DNA of 31,838 nt from CAG-390 sp964579135 (lineage in GTDB: Bacteria; Bacillota; Clostridia; Oscillospirales; CAG-272): contig CAZOFD010000018.1 in the NCBI GenBank assembly GCA_964579135.1, positions 1 to 31,838 of the forward strand. Direction: 5' to 3'. The notes under the pieces are model-generated. The model made no database searches and was not told where the DNA came from. It worked only from the letters and a program-made list of their open reading frames with translations. Both the position numbers and the translations under genes were made by a program. Within the stretch, counting starts at the first letter, position 1; each line of letters opens with the position of its first letter. Below, one piece after another: positions 1 to 7,859 of the stretch.

Positions 1-254
1 CTGACCTTAGTACGAGAGGACCGGGTCGGACGCACCTCCGGTGCACCAGTTGTTCCGCCAGGAGCACAGCTGGGTAGCCGCGTGCGGTTATGATAAACGC
101 TGAAGGCATCTAAGCGTGAAACGTGCTTCAAGATTAGATATCCCATCAATTAAATTGAGTAAGGTCACTTGCAGACTACAAGTTTGATAGGTCGGAGGTG
201 TAAGCACAGTAATGTGTTCAGCTGACCGATACTAATAGACCGAGGGCTTGAACT
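1..254 (+). rRNA. 23S ribosomal RNA, 3' end (partial)
   Basis: This is the 3' terminal part of a large-subunit rRNA gene; the 5' part lies before the window. The sarcin-ricin loop core AGTACGAGAGGACC is at 9-22, and the conserved end (GATACTAATAGACCGAGG) closes near 254. The exact 3' end is estimated by comparison with remembered Bacillota 23S ends, so it could shift by a few bases. Confidence 0.97.
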
Positions 255-356
255 GTATTTTTCAGTTCCAATTTTCTTGAGTCTTCTTTACTTACTCTTT
301 CTTCGGTTTTCAATGAGTAGGTCGGTGGTTGCGAAATTTAATCGCTGTGTTTTTAG
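255..356 (+). other. 23S downstream spacer, no complete 5S gene
   Basis: This is where a 5S rRNA gene is usually found, but no full 5S sequence of about 117 bases is present before the terminator that follows. The spacer contains a hairpin whose arms are ACTTACTC (290-297) and GAGTAGGT (315-322). The bases CGGTGGTTGCGA (323-334) vaguely recall a 5S start but do not continue as one. It probably holds rRNA 3' processing signals. Confidence 0.6.
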
Positions 357-381
357 AAAAAGCGCTTAACGCGCTTTTTTT
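357..381 (+). terminator. Rho-independent terminator of the rRNA operon
   Basis: AAAAAGCGC (357-365) pairs with GCGCTTTTT (371-379) around a five-base loop, and the arm runs into a T tract. It closes the rRNA transcript and separates it from the glucosidase gene. Confidence 0.8.
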
Positions 382-389
382 ATTTTTTA

Positions 390-418
390 TTGAAAAATAT
401 TGTGCGGTATGATAAAAT
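390..418 (+). promoter_or_regulatory. Probable sigma-A promoter of the GH13 gene
   Basis: TTGAAA (390-395) and TAAAAT (413-418) are separated by 17 bases and lie just after the rRNA terminator. The predicted leader to the start codon is about 90 bases. The -10 is not perfect, so this is a moderate call. Confidence 0.5.
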
Positions 419-516
419 GATAAAAACGCAATGCGATATCCAAAGGCGCGTGCGCTTAAGATATCCGAGTGATTTGTTTGCAATAGTTTGAAAAACGATA
501 AGTGAGGTGCGACAGA

Positions 517-2121
517 ATGAAGATTATGGCGAAAAAGCAGGAAGCTTTTATGGATTGGGTGGTATATCAGATATATCCCAAAAGTTTTAACGACAGCAAT
601 AACGACGGTATCGGAGACATCCCCGGAATAATCGAAAAACTTGATTACTTGAAAGATCTCGGGATAAATGCGATTTGGCTTTGCCCCTGTTACAAGAGCC
701 CTTGCTACGATAACGGGTACGATATTTCGGATTATCGCACCGTTGCCGAAGAATTCGGCACGCAGGAGGACATTAAGCGCCTCATAAGCGAGATGCATTC
801 GCGCGATATGAAACTTATTATGGATCTTGTGCCGAATCATACGTCAAGCGAACACGAGTGGTTTGTCGCGTCGCGCGAGGGGGACGAAAAATACCGAAAT
901 TATTATTACTGGTTTGACGAGCCGCAAAACGATTGGAAATCTTGCTTCGGCGGCTCGGCTTGGGAATTCGACGAAAAGAGGGGGCAGTATTATCTCCATT
1001 CTTATTGCGTGCAACAGCCCGACCTTAACTGGAACGAGCCTTGCGTTGTCAAAGAAATGTGCGACGTTGTCGATTACTGGATAGATCTCGGCGTAGACGG
1101 ATTCAGGTGCGACGTTATCGACCAGATATCCAAAGATTTCGAGGGAAACAGAAATTGTTTCGGGCCGCATTTGCACGAATATATAAACGCTCTTTTCGGC
1201 AGAGAAAAAGCCGAGAATATTTTTACCGTCGGAGAATGTTGGGCAAACGATATAGACGAGATAGAGCGCCATATAGCTCCGGAAAGGGGAGAACTGTCGA
1301 CTTTGTTTCAGTTCGACCACGTTGACGTCGGACGGAGCGACAAATTTACCCCCAAAGACGACAGCCTTGCCTCGCTGAGAGATATTCTTGTAAAATGGCA
1401 GGTAAAGATGCAGGAGCGCGGGCTCCTTTATTCGCTGCTTACCGACAATCACGACCAAAATTATTACGTTTCGAGAGTCGGGGACGACGGTGCGCTGCGC
1501 TATGAATCGGCAAGCTGCATAGCGGCTATGGTATACTTGCTTCGCGGCATACCTTTTATATATCAGGGGCAGGAGATAGGCTCGGCGGCATCGCATTTTG
1601 ACACTATAGATAAATTCAACGACGTTGAAACCGTAAACGCTTATCGTGAGTTTATCGAAAAAGGCTTGAGCGAGCGGGAAGCTATGGAAAAGATCAATTT
1701 CGGCTCTCGCGACAATACTCGCCGTCCGTTTGCGTGGGACGGGAGCGAATACGGCGGCTTTTCGGAGCATCTGCCGTGGCTTCCTATGGCAAGCAGAGCC
1801 GCCGAGATAAATCTTGAGAGCGATCTTGCCGCAGGTCAAAGATCCGTATTTAGGTTTTACCGAAATACGTTGCGCCTGAGGCGCGAGAATCCCGCTTTCA
1901 GAAAAGGTACGTTTAGAGAGATATCTTCACGCGAGGACGACTTTTTCGTCTACGAGCGCGAATACGAGGACGCGAGATTCGTTGTGGTATGCAATTTTAA
2001 AAACGCGCAAAATATAGATCGCATACCTCGTGGCGGAAGTATAGTCCTTTCCAACTATGCGGATCGTACGTCCGTCGACGGCGAGTTTCGTCCTTACGAA
2101 ACGGTCGTTTTGAGATATTGA
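517..2121 (+). CDS. GH13 alpha-glucosidase, oligo-1,6-glucosidase type
   Basis: A 534-residue cytoplasmic glycoside hydrolase of family 13, expected to release glucose from the non-reducing end of isomalto-oligosaccharides or similar sugars. The four GH13 regions are visible: DLVPNH (about 103-108), GFRCDVI with nucleophile Asp199, TVGECW with acid/base Glu240, and TDNHD with stabiliser Asp313. In this subfamily a Val right after the nucleophile, as here, goes with alpha-1,6 preference, whereas Thr goes with alpha-1,4; that is family knowledge. No signal peptide is seen. I chose ATG 517 because GTGAGG (502-507) is a plausible ribosome site for it; a GTG at 502 and an ATG at 526 are alternatives. 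No sugar transporter is adjacent. Trehalose-6-phosphate hydrolases share most of these motifs and cannot be fully excluded. Confidence 0.9.
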   Translation: MKIMAKKQEAFMDWVVYQIYPKSFNDSNNDGIGDIPGIIEKLDYLKDLGINAIWLCPCYKSPCYDNGYDISDYRTVAEEFGTQEDIKRLISEMHSRDMKLIMDLVPNHTSSEHEWFVASREGDEKYRNYYYWFDEPQNDWKSCFGGSAWEFDEKRGQYYLHSYCVQQPDLNWNEPCVVKEMCDVVDYWIDLGVDGFRCDVIDQISKDFEGNRNCFGPHLHEYINALFGREKAENIFTVGECWANDIDEIERHIAPERGELSTLFQFDHVDVGRSDKFTPKDDSLASLRDILVKWQVKMQERGLLYSLLTDNHDQNYYVSRVGDDGALRYESASCIAAMVYLLRGIPFIYQGQEIGSAASHFDTIDKFNDVETVNAYREFIEKGLSEREAMEKINFGSRDNTRRPFAWDGSEYGGFSEHLPWLPMASRAAEINLESDLAAGQRSVFRFYRNTLRLRRENPAFRKGTFREISSREDDFFVYEREYEDARFVVVCNFKNAQNIDRIPRGGSIVLSNYADRTSVDGEFRPYETVVLRY

Positions 2122-2127
2122 CAAAAT

Positions 2128-2166
2128 AACCGCCGGCAGTTCCGAGAACGGAGCTGCCGGCGGTTT
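2128..2166. terminator. Long GC-rich hairpin between convergent genes
   Basis: An almost uninterrupted 17-bp stem: the left arm 2128-2144 and the right arm 2149-2165 enclose the loop AGAA, with one G-T pair. It lies between the GH13 gene and the convergent ABC permease gene. The T runs on either side are short, so termination is inferred mainly from stem stability. Two weaker inverted repeats follow, with arms at 2179-2185/2198-2204 and at 2220-2226/2239-2245. Confidence 0.65.
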
Positions 2167-2265
2167 CGTCGGTTATACGCCGCCTCCCTTAGCCGATAGG
2201 CGGCATAGGTGCGGTAAAGTTATGCGCAAGTCAAAAAACGCATAAAGGCGACCGTTTGCGTACCA

Positions 2266-4071
2266 TTACAAAGGTAGATCTTTTTTCGTAAATACGAATG
2301 CACCGACAACGTATCCGATAATGCCCGCGACGGCAAGGATCGCAAACTTAAATATAAACGCATTTGTTCCGTCGATTATGGACACAACGTCAAAGAGAGA
2401 GATGACGGTGGTGTAGTTAAAGTTGTTCAGCGCATCGAGTCTGACGACGGAGGGGATCACGGGGCTGCCGAAGAGCCCGAGCATAGCCGCAACGAGAGCG
2501 AATACCGAAAGCCCGCCGCCTATCGCCATAGAGCGTTTGCTCCTGTCGAAAACGCAGGAAGTAAAGAAGCACAGCCCCGACAGAGCGAGCAAGACGAGAA
2601 AAGCGCCGACGTTGAGGAGTACGAGCTCACCGTATCCGAGACCTACGTCCTCGGAAACGAACGCGAGGCAAACGCACCCGGTCGCCGTTGTCAGTAAGAA
2701 CATCGAAAGCAACGAGCCTATAAGATATACGCCTTGGGTGAACGCCACCGTGCTGCGTTTGGTCGACGTGGAAAGAATATAAGCCATCGAGCCGCTGTCG
2801 ACTTGCCCCGAGATAAGGTTGTTTGACGCCATTATCATATATATGATAGGCAACAAGAGCCCGGCAAGTTTATAAAAGATAGAGCCGACGATAAGTGTGT
2901 ATAGGTCCGCCTTACCTATCTCTTCGAGGGCGAGAGATACCTCGCTCGGCAACGTGGAAAGAAAGCTTGACGAAACGGCTTCGGCTATCTCGTTGCGTTT
3001 GGTCTCGATTGCGGCGGCGTACTCCGCGTCGCTTGCGTATTTGCCGGTGTCGCGTTCCGCATTTATCGACTCGATCGCGTTATCCAGTCTGCCGCGAAAC
3101 GTAACGATCGCATTTTGCGCCGTAAGTTTGACGGTGGGATACGTATAGCCGAAACCGTCGAACTTCTCCTTTGTGACGCCGTACGACGAGAGTGCCTCGA
3201 CGAGTGCGTCGACGCTTTCGCTTTTAGTCATATTAGCCGCAAGAAATATCGCGGATGCGCGTGCGCTTCTGTCGCGACGGTATTCTTCGTGCGCTTCGAG
3301 CGTATCGCTTTTGTCCGCGCCGCTTGCGAAGAGAGCGGAAATAAGCGAGGTTACGTCGTAATCGTCCGGCGCGTTTTCACCGTTGGCGGTATAGAAATCG
3401 TTGAAACTTCCGTTCGGATTGAGGGCGTACATAATACAGCCGAGTATCTCCGCCGCTTCCGTCGACTCCGCGCCATATCCGCGCAGGGCGGCAAGGTCTT
3501 GCGCATACGAGGTGACGCTGTCGCAAGCGGCAACGTAAGCTGCGGCGACAGCGTTCTCCTCGGTTGCGGGTGACGACGCGTAATATTTTGCCGTAAGAGA
3601 GGCGTATTCTTCGTCGGAGAGGTTATCTTTTTGAGGTGCGGAGGATTGATACTCCTCTATTTCGGCGGCAAATTTTTTTCCTGCCGCGGTAAGCACGGTC
3701 GGCTTTTTCGCTTGCCATACGGCAACGGCTGCGGTATACTCTTCGACCGAGGCAAAGTCGGTGCGCCGAGGCATCTCGGAGCACCACGCGAGATATGAAA
3801 GTGTTTCCGATACCCCATCTGTAAAGGCTTCGTCGAATTTTTCCAAGCCCGATTCCGCGTCGTTGTAATAAGAGACGGCGCGTTTTTGCATTTGCGCTTC
3901 TATCTCTTGCGTTATGATAGTATCTTGAATTCCGTTTTTTACGTTTCCGATGTTTCCGTTGCCGGATATCAGCATAACGCAGGCAAGCATAAAGCAAACG
4001 GCAGCCGTGATTATGCTCCACATAGTTCCGTTGGCTTTGCAGGATTGTTTAAAAAGTGCTTTGCTGAACAT
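2266..4071 (-). CDS. ABC transporter permease with large extracytoplasmic domain
   Basis: A 601-residue membrane protein, last gene of a minus-strand ABC operon. One membrane segment sits at about residues 17-35. A soluble, mostly acidic and Ala/Ser-rich region of about 350 residues follows, predicted to lie outside the membrane. A cluster of about five further hydrophobic segments lies between residues 390 and 597. That layout fits ABC-2-type exporter permeases of Clostridia. The two ATPases encoded just upstream should energise it. The start ATG at 4071 has a GGAG ribosome site eight bases away. A gap of about 135 bases separates it from the preceding ATPase gene. The substrate is unknown; the divergent TetR-type regulator suggests export of a toxic compound or peptide, which is inference. 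Confidence 0.8.
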   Translation of the reverse strand: MFSKALFKQSCKANGTMWSIITAAVCFMLACVMLISGNGNIGNVKNGIQDTIITQEIEAQMQKRAVSYYNDAESGLEKFDEAFTDGVSETLSYLAWCSEMPRRTDFASVEEYTAAVAVWQAKKPTVLTAAGKKFAAEIEEYQSSAPQKDNLSDEEYASLTAKYYASSPATEENAVAAAYVAACDSVTSYAQDLAALRGYGAESTEAAEILGCIMYALNPNGSFNDFYTANGENAPDDYDVTSLISALFASGADKSDTLEAHEEYRRDRSARASAIFLAANMTKSESVDALVEALSSYGVTKEKFDGFGYTYPTVKLTAQNAIVTFRGRLDNAIESINAERDTGKYASDAEYAAAIETKRNEIAEAVSSSFLSTLPSEVSLALEEIGKADLYTLIVGSIFYKLAGLLLPIIYMIMASNNLISGQVDSGSMAYILSTSTKRSTVAFTQGVYLIGSLLSMFLLTTATGCVCLAFVSEDVGLGYGELVLLNVGAFLVLLALSGLCFFTSCVFDRSKRSMAIGGGLSVFALVAAMLGLFGSPVIPSVVRLDALNNFNYTTVISLFDVVSIIDGTNAFIFKFAILAVAGIIGYVVGAFVFTKKDLPL

Positions 4072-4206
4072 TTTTCTTTCTCCGTTCTGCCGCTCGCGGC
4101 GGCTTTTTTATATAGCTTTTTCGATTTGCGCGGCTTTGCCGCCATACGGACTCGCTCGGCGCAAACGCCGCCGTATTTCTTGCATATGGCGGTGCTTTTC
4201 AGCTCG

Positions 4207-5115
4207 TCATAGGACGTTTTTGCCCGATTTTTCGCGCAATATTTTTTTAAAATGCATTTCGAGGGTGTACGGTAACTCGGAAATAAATCGTACTTTGTAG
4301 TTTGTTAACACTTGCAGCAGGGCGGGCGTTTCGTCCGCGCACATCTTCAGCGTAAGTTGGTTGAACTCCTCTTGACGGCGGATAACCTCGAACCGTTCGC
4401 CCGAAAAACGCACGTAATCCTCGTGAGAGGTGAATTCCACCTTAAATTCGCGCTCGGGGCGGTTACGTATCGCTCGCATATCGCAAACGTCGACGATGTG
4501 TCCGCGGTCGATGAGTGCCACGCGGTCGCAGGTTTTTTCGAGTTCGTCAAAACTGTGGCTGCTCATAAATACGGTTTTGCCCTTTTTGTGTTCTTCCTGT
4601 ATAATATCGAGAAAGGCGGCGCGCATAAGCGGGTCCAGCCCCGTTGTCGGCTCGTCGAGGACTATCAGCGGCGAGTCCTTCATAAGCGCGGCGACGAGCG
4701 CTGTTTTTTGTTTCATTCCTTTGCTCATCCTTTTAAGATCCGCGCGTGGGTCAAGTTGCAGGCGTTCTATCAGATCGTTGGCGCGCGCCGTGTCGTCAAG
4801 ACCGACAAAGTCTGCTTGAGAACGCAAAAATTCCGTGCCTGTTTTTAGGTCGGGAAAGGCGATCTCCCCGGGGACGTATCCTACGTTTTTCATAATTTCG
4901 CTTGAATGTTCCCAAGACGAAAGCCCGAACACCTTAACGCTGCCCCCACTCGGCTTCAAAAATCCGAGCAGATGACGTATCGTCGTCGTCTTGCCGCTGC
5001 CGTTCGTGCCGACGTAACCCATCATCTCTCCCGCGGTGACGGTGAGATCAAGGTCGAATATACCGCGCGAGTTGCCGTAATCTTTGGTCAATCCGCAAGT
5101 TTCAATAACGTTCAT
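4207..5115 (-). CDS. ABC transporter ATP-binding protein (CcmA-like), second of a pair
   Basis: A 302-residue ABC ATPase. The Walker A motif GTNGSGKTT lies near residue 37. The signature is divergent (MSKGMKQK) and is followed by Walker B LIVLDEPTTGLD and the switch-His motif SSHS. The region after about residue 215 is an accessory C-terminal domain typical of drug- or peptide-export ATPases (COG1131 type). Its ATG overlaps the stop of the upstream ATPase gene by four bases (ATGA), so the two are translationally coupled and probably form a heterodimer on the downstream permease. The Walker A Thr-Asn replaces the more usual Pro-Asn. The transported molecule cannot be told from sequence. Confidence 0.9.
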   Translation of the reverse strand: MNVIETCGLTKDYGNSRGIFDLDLTVTAGEMMGYVGTNGSGKTTTIRHLLGFLKPSGGSVKVFGLSSWEHSSEIMKNVGYVPGEIAFPDLKTGTEFLRSQADFVGLDDTARANDLIERLQLDPRADLKRMSKGMKQKTALVAALMKDSPLIVLDEPTTGLDPLMRAAFLDIIQEEHKKGKTVFMSSHSFDELEKTCDRVALIDRGHIVDVCDMRAIRNRPEREFKVEFTSHEDYVRFSGERFEVIRRQEEFNQLTLKMCADETPALLQVLTNYKVRFISELPYTLEMHFKKILREKSGKNVL

Positions 5116-6080
5116 TTCAAAGCGCCTCCGAAATCGCGTTCTTCTTTGTAGAATTTCATGAAATAATCCTCGAGAGATTCCCGCTTGTTGCCGAAAGAGC
5201 GAACGTCGAGCGAGGAGAGCAGTGCGATAAGTTCGTTAAGTTCGGCGTCCTCGACGGAAACGCACACCTCAAGCGCCCCCTCGGATATCTTGCGCAGAGT
5301 TTGCAGAATCGAGCTTTTTCGGCAAAATTCGTTTTTCGCCGTTTGCGAGGCGAATTTTACGGTATAGTACTTGCGCGAAGCGTGCCGCAGATCGTCCGCC
5401 ACGAAATCGGAAACGATCTTTCCGTCTTTGATTATCGCTATCCGATCGCAGACAGCGTCTATCTCCGAGAATATGTGACTTGACAGCAAAACGGTCTTCC
5501 CGCGCGATTTTTCAAGGCGAATAAAGTCGATAAAGTTCTCTTGCATAACCGGGTCGAGCCCGCTTGTCGGCTCGTCGAGGATAAGCACCTCGGGGTCTGT
5601 CATAAAAGCCGTGACTATCGCGAGCTTTCTTTTTACGCCGAGGCTCATACGCTTGGTCTCGCCCGCAAGCGTTGCGTCGTCAAGCTCGAAAAGGTCGAGT
5701 AGCGTCTTGAGTCGCTCCTTGTTTTGCACGCCTTGCATCGCCTGCATCATACGGATAAATTCCGCGCCCGTAAGCCCCGCCGGCAGTGCAATCTCGCCGG
5801 GGACGTAGCCGACACGGGACAAAAATTTGTCGTATTTAAAAAAAGTGTTGTAACCGAGTATCTCGCAAGTTCCCGCCTCTGGTTTCGAGAAGCCCATTAG
5901 GTGGCGTATCGTTGTGGATTTTCCGGCACCGTTCGGACCCAAAAAGCCGAATACCGTACCGCGCTCGACGGCGAGACTCACGTCGAAAACGCCTCTGCCC
6001 GAGCCGTAATCTTTCGTCAGACGTTTAACGCGGATAACGGTTTCGCACCCGTCGGTCGAAGACGTAGATTCCATTTTCAT
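5112..6080 (-). CDS. ABC transporter ATP-binding protein (CcmA-like), first of a pair
   Basis: A 322-residue ABC ATPase and first gene of the exporter operon. It shows Walker A GPNGAGKST near residue 50, the divergent signature MSLGVKRK, Walker B LILDEPTSGLD, and SSHIFSE carrying the switch His. It is clearly related to the next ATPase but not a recent duplicate, since loops and C-terminal regions differ. Start ATG 6080 follows an AAAGGAG ribosome site with good spacing; a second Met two codons later is possible. It is divergent from a TetR-family gene, whose product is the likely regulator of the operon. Confidence 0.9.
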   Translation of the reverse strand: MKMESTSSTDGCETVIRVKRLTKDYGSGRGVFDVSLAVERGTVFGFLGPNGAGKSTTIRHLMGFSKPEAGTCEILGYNTFFKYDKFLSRVGYVPGEIALPAGLTGAEFIRMMQAMQGVQNKERLKTLLDLFELDDATLAGETKRMSLGVKRKLAIVTAFMTDPEVLILDEPTSGLDPVMQENFIDFIRLEKSRGKTVLLSSHIFSEIDAVCDRIAIIKDGKIVSDFVADDLRHASRKYYTVKFASQTAKNEFCRKSSILQTLRKISEGALEVCVSVEDAELNELIALLSSLDVRSFGNKRESLEDYFMKFYKEERDFGGALK

Positions 6081-6117
6081 TTTTTCTCCTTTCGTTTACC
6101 TTGTTTGTTGAACAGTG

Positions 6118-6146
6118 TTGACATTTAAAGTGTAAAGTATTATAAT
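6118..6146 (+). promoter_or_regulatory. Consensus promoter of the TetR-type gene, in a divergent control region
   Basis: TTGACA (6118-6123), 17 bases, TATAAT (6141-6146): an exact sigma-A match directed at the TetR-type gene. The -10 lies within a palindromic run ending TATAATA, so TATAAT also reads on the minus strand at 6139-6144 in a position suitable for the ABC operon. The minus-strand -35 (TTCTCT at 6162-6167) is poor. No unambiguous operator palindrome was identified. Confidence 0.85.
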
Positions 6147-6238
6147 ACCGACGGAGAAAAAAGAGAAGAACAGCCGTTTGGACGTTGTCAAAATATAAAC
6201 AGTGTGCGGCTAACTGTCTTTTTTGCCGTGGGGGAAAA

Positions 6239-6820
6239 ATGAAAGCGAGAAATTTAAACAATTCGTCGAAAAAAACGAGAAAACTTATAAAAAAGGTATT
6301 TGCCGAAATGCTCTCGGAAAAAAAGGAGCTCGGTAAGCTGTCGGTGACCGAGCTTTGCGCACGCGCGGATATAAGCCGCGGCACGTTTTATTCGCATTAC
6401 AACGATATTTACGGCGTTGCCGAAGATTACGAGAACGAACTTATCGACGAGTTTTTCGACAGGGCGCGGCTTATCGAGTCGAGGGATATTATGCAGTTTA
6501 TAGATTCGGTCTTCGAGTTTATAAGAAAAAACGACGAAAATTATCGTCGGCTCAGCCGTTCGAACGAGTTTTTGTTTGCCGCGAAAAAGCTTACGACGCT
6601 GGCAGAGGCAAAAATATCGGAGCTCGTTTTCGGCGACGTGAGAATAAAGAACTACGCTTTTATGGATACGGAAATTGCCGTATTTTTGGAGGGGCTGATC
6701 TGCGAGTACGTTAAATACTGTCGCGGATACGGCGGCAAAACGCTTGACGAGCTATATTCGTACACAAAATATTGGGTCAACAATTTTATATCCGCGCGCT
6801 CGGGCGGCGCGGACGAATAA
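6239..6820 (+). CDS. TetR/AcrR-family transcriptional regulator
   Basis: A 193-residue regulator. The N-terminal part has the TetR-type DNA-binding helix-turn-helix, with ELCARADISRGTFYSHY at about residues 38-54 including the typical TFY-H recognition helix. The rest is an all-helical region expected to bind a ligand and dimerise. It is divergent from the two-ATPase exporter operon, an arrangement in which such proteins commonly repress the exporter and themselves. I chose ATG 6239 because a G-rich ribosome site (GTGGGGG) lies just before it; a TTG at 6185 would add an unlikely Cys-rich leader. The EamA gene begins 21 bases downstream and may be co-transcribed. The ligand is unknown. Confidence 0.88.
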   Translation: MKARNLNNSSKKTRKLIKKVFAEMLSEKKELGKLSVTELCARADISRGTFYSHYNDIYGVAEDYENELIDEFFDRARLIESRDIMQFIDSVFEFIRKNDENYRRLSRSNEFLFAAKKLTTLAEAKISELVFGDVRIKNYAFMDTEIAVFLEGLICEYVKYCRGYGGKTLDELYSYTKYWVNNFISARSGGADE

Positions 6821-6841
6821 AAGAAAAAAGGGACGTTTATT

Positions 6842-7714
6842 ATGGATTGGATGGTTGCGGCGTGCCTTTCGGCACTTTTTGCGGGAGCGAGTTCGGTATT
6901 GGCTAAGTGCGGGATCAAAAAGACCGACCCCGACGTTGCCGGCGCATTGCGCACGTCGGTCGTGTTCTTTTTTTCATGGATAATGGTATTTATCGTCGGC
7001 TCGCAGTCGACGATAAGCGAAATTTCGCCGCGTTCTCTCGTGTTTTTGGTTCTGTCGGGGCTTGCGACGGGCGCTTCGTGGTTTTGCTGGTTTAAGGCGC
7101 TTGCCGTCGGCAAGTTGACGTCCGTTATGGCTATCGACAAATCGAGTACGGTCTTGACGGTGCTGCTGGCTGTTATATGCTTTTCCGAAACGGAGGGGCT
7201 GTTTTTTAAACTTATCGGCGCTGCGGCGCTTTTGATAGGCGCGCTGTTGATGACGGACGTGGGCAAAAAGGGCGAGAGAAACGGTGCTACCGTGCGCTCG
7301 CTTGCTTTTGCGGCGACGTCTGCGGTCTGTGCGGCGCTTACCTCCGTACTTGCCAAAGTGGGGATAACGGGGGTGGAGTCCAACCTCGGCACCGCGATAC
7401 GCACGAGCGTTGTGCTCGTTATGGCGTGGCTTATAGTTTTTGCCGAGGGCAAACGGCGTTCGATCGCCGCGGTGCCGCATAGCGAGGCTCTCTTCGTTGC
7501 TTTGTCGGGGCTTGCTACGGGTGCCTCGTGGATTTGCTATTATTACGCAATACAAAAGGGCGTTGTCAGCGTCGTCGTTCCCATAGATAAGATGAGCATA
7601 CTCGTCACCGTGCTCTTTTCCCGCATTATTCTCGGCGAGCGGCTCTCTAGGTCGGCGGCGATCGGTCTCGCTCTTATGGTCGGCGGCACGCTTGCGATAG
7701 TTTTTGCCGCGTAA
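6842..7714 (+). CDS. EamA-family (DMT superfamily) transporter
   Basis: A 290-residue inner-membrane protein of about ten hydrophobic segments built from two EamA halves. The halves are clearly repeated: SGLATGASWFCWF in the first is echoed by SGLATGASWICYY in the second, and each has a similar ID-K-S segment followed by a Glu at the end of the last helix. EamA proteins export or import small metabolites such as amino acids or nucleosides; the substrate cannot be inferred here. It starts 21 bases after the TetR-family gene and may be part of the same transcript. The ribosome site is weak (AAGGGA). Confidence 0.88.
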   Translation: MDWMVAACLSALFAGASSVLAKCGIKKTDPDVAGALRTSVVFFFSWIMVFIVGSQSTISEISPRSLVFLVLSGLATGASWFCWFKALAVGKLTSVMAIDKSSTVLTVLLAVICFSETEGLFFKLIGAAALLIGALLMTDVGKKGERNGATVRSLAFAATSAVCAALTSVLAKVGITGVESNLGTAIRTSVVLVMAWLIVFAEGKRRSIAAVPHSEALFVALSGLATGASWICYYYAIQKGVVSVVVPIDKMSILVTVLFSRIILGERLSRSAAIGLALMVGGTLAIVFAA

Positions 7715-7808
7715 GTGCCGAGCGTTTGAGAGGGGCGATTTGCTTTTGTCAAAGAACGGTCGAATATTTGCGAGAAAAGGACAAAATTTGCAAAAACTGC
7801 GTTTGCGC

Positions 7809-7838
7809 TTGCGCGAGGCGATGCTTTTATGATATAAT
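7809..7838 (+). promoter_or_regulatory. Promoter of the MFS gene, with extended -10
   Basis: TTGCGC (7809-7814), 18 bases, TATAAT (7833-7838), with TG one base before the -10. The GGAGG ribosome site of the next gene begins eight bases after it, giving a very short leader. Confidence 0.75.
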
Positions 7839-7859
7839 CTCACGCGGAGGATCCTTAAA

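Noticed and set aside
323..350. Possible truncated 5S rRNA start
   Set aside because: Only about 12 bases resemble a 5S start and the rest does not fold or continue as 5S. It is kept as a note, not as a gene.
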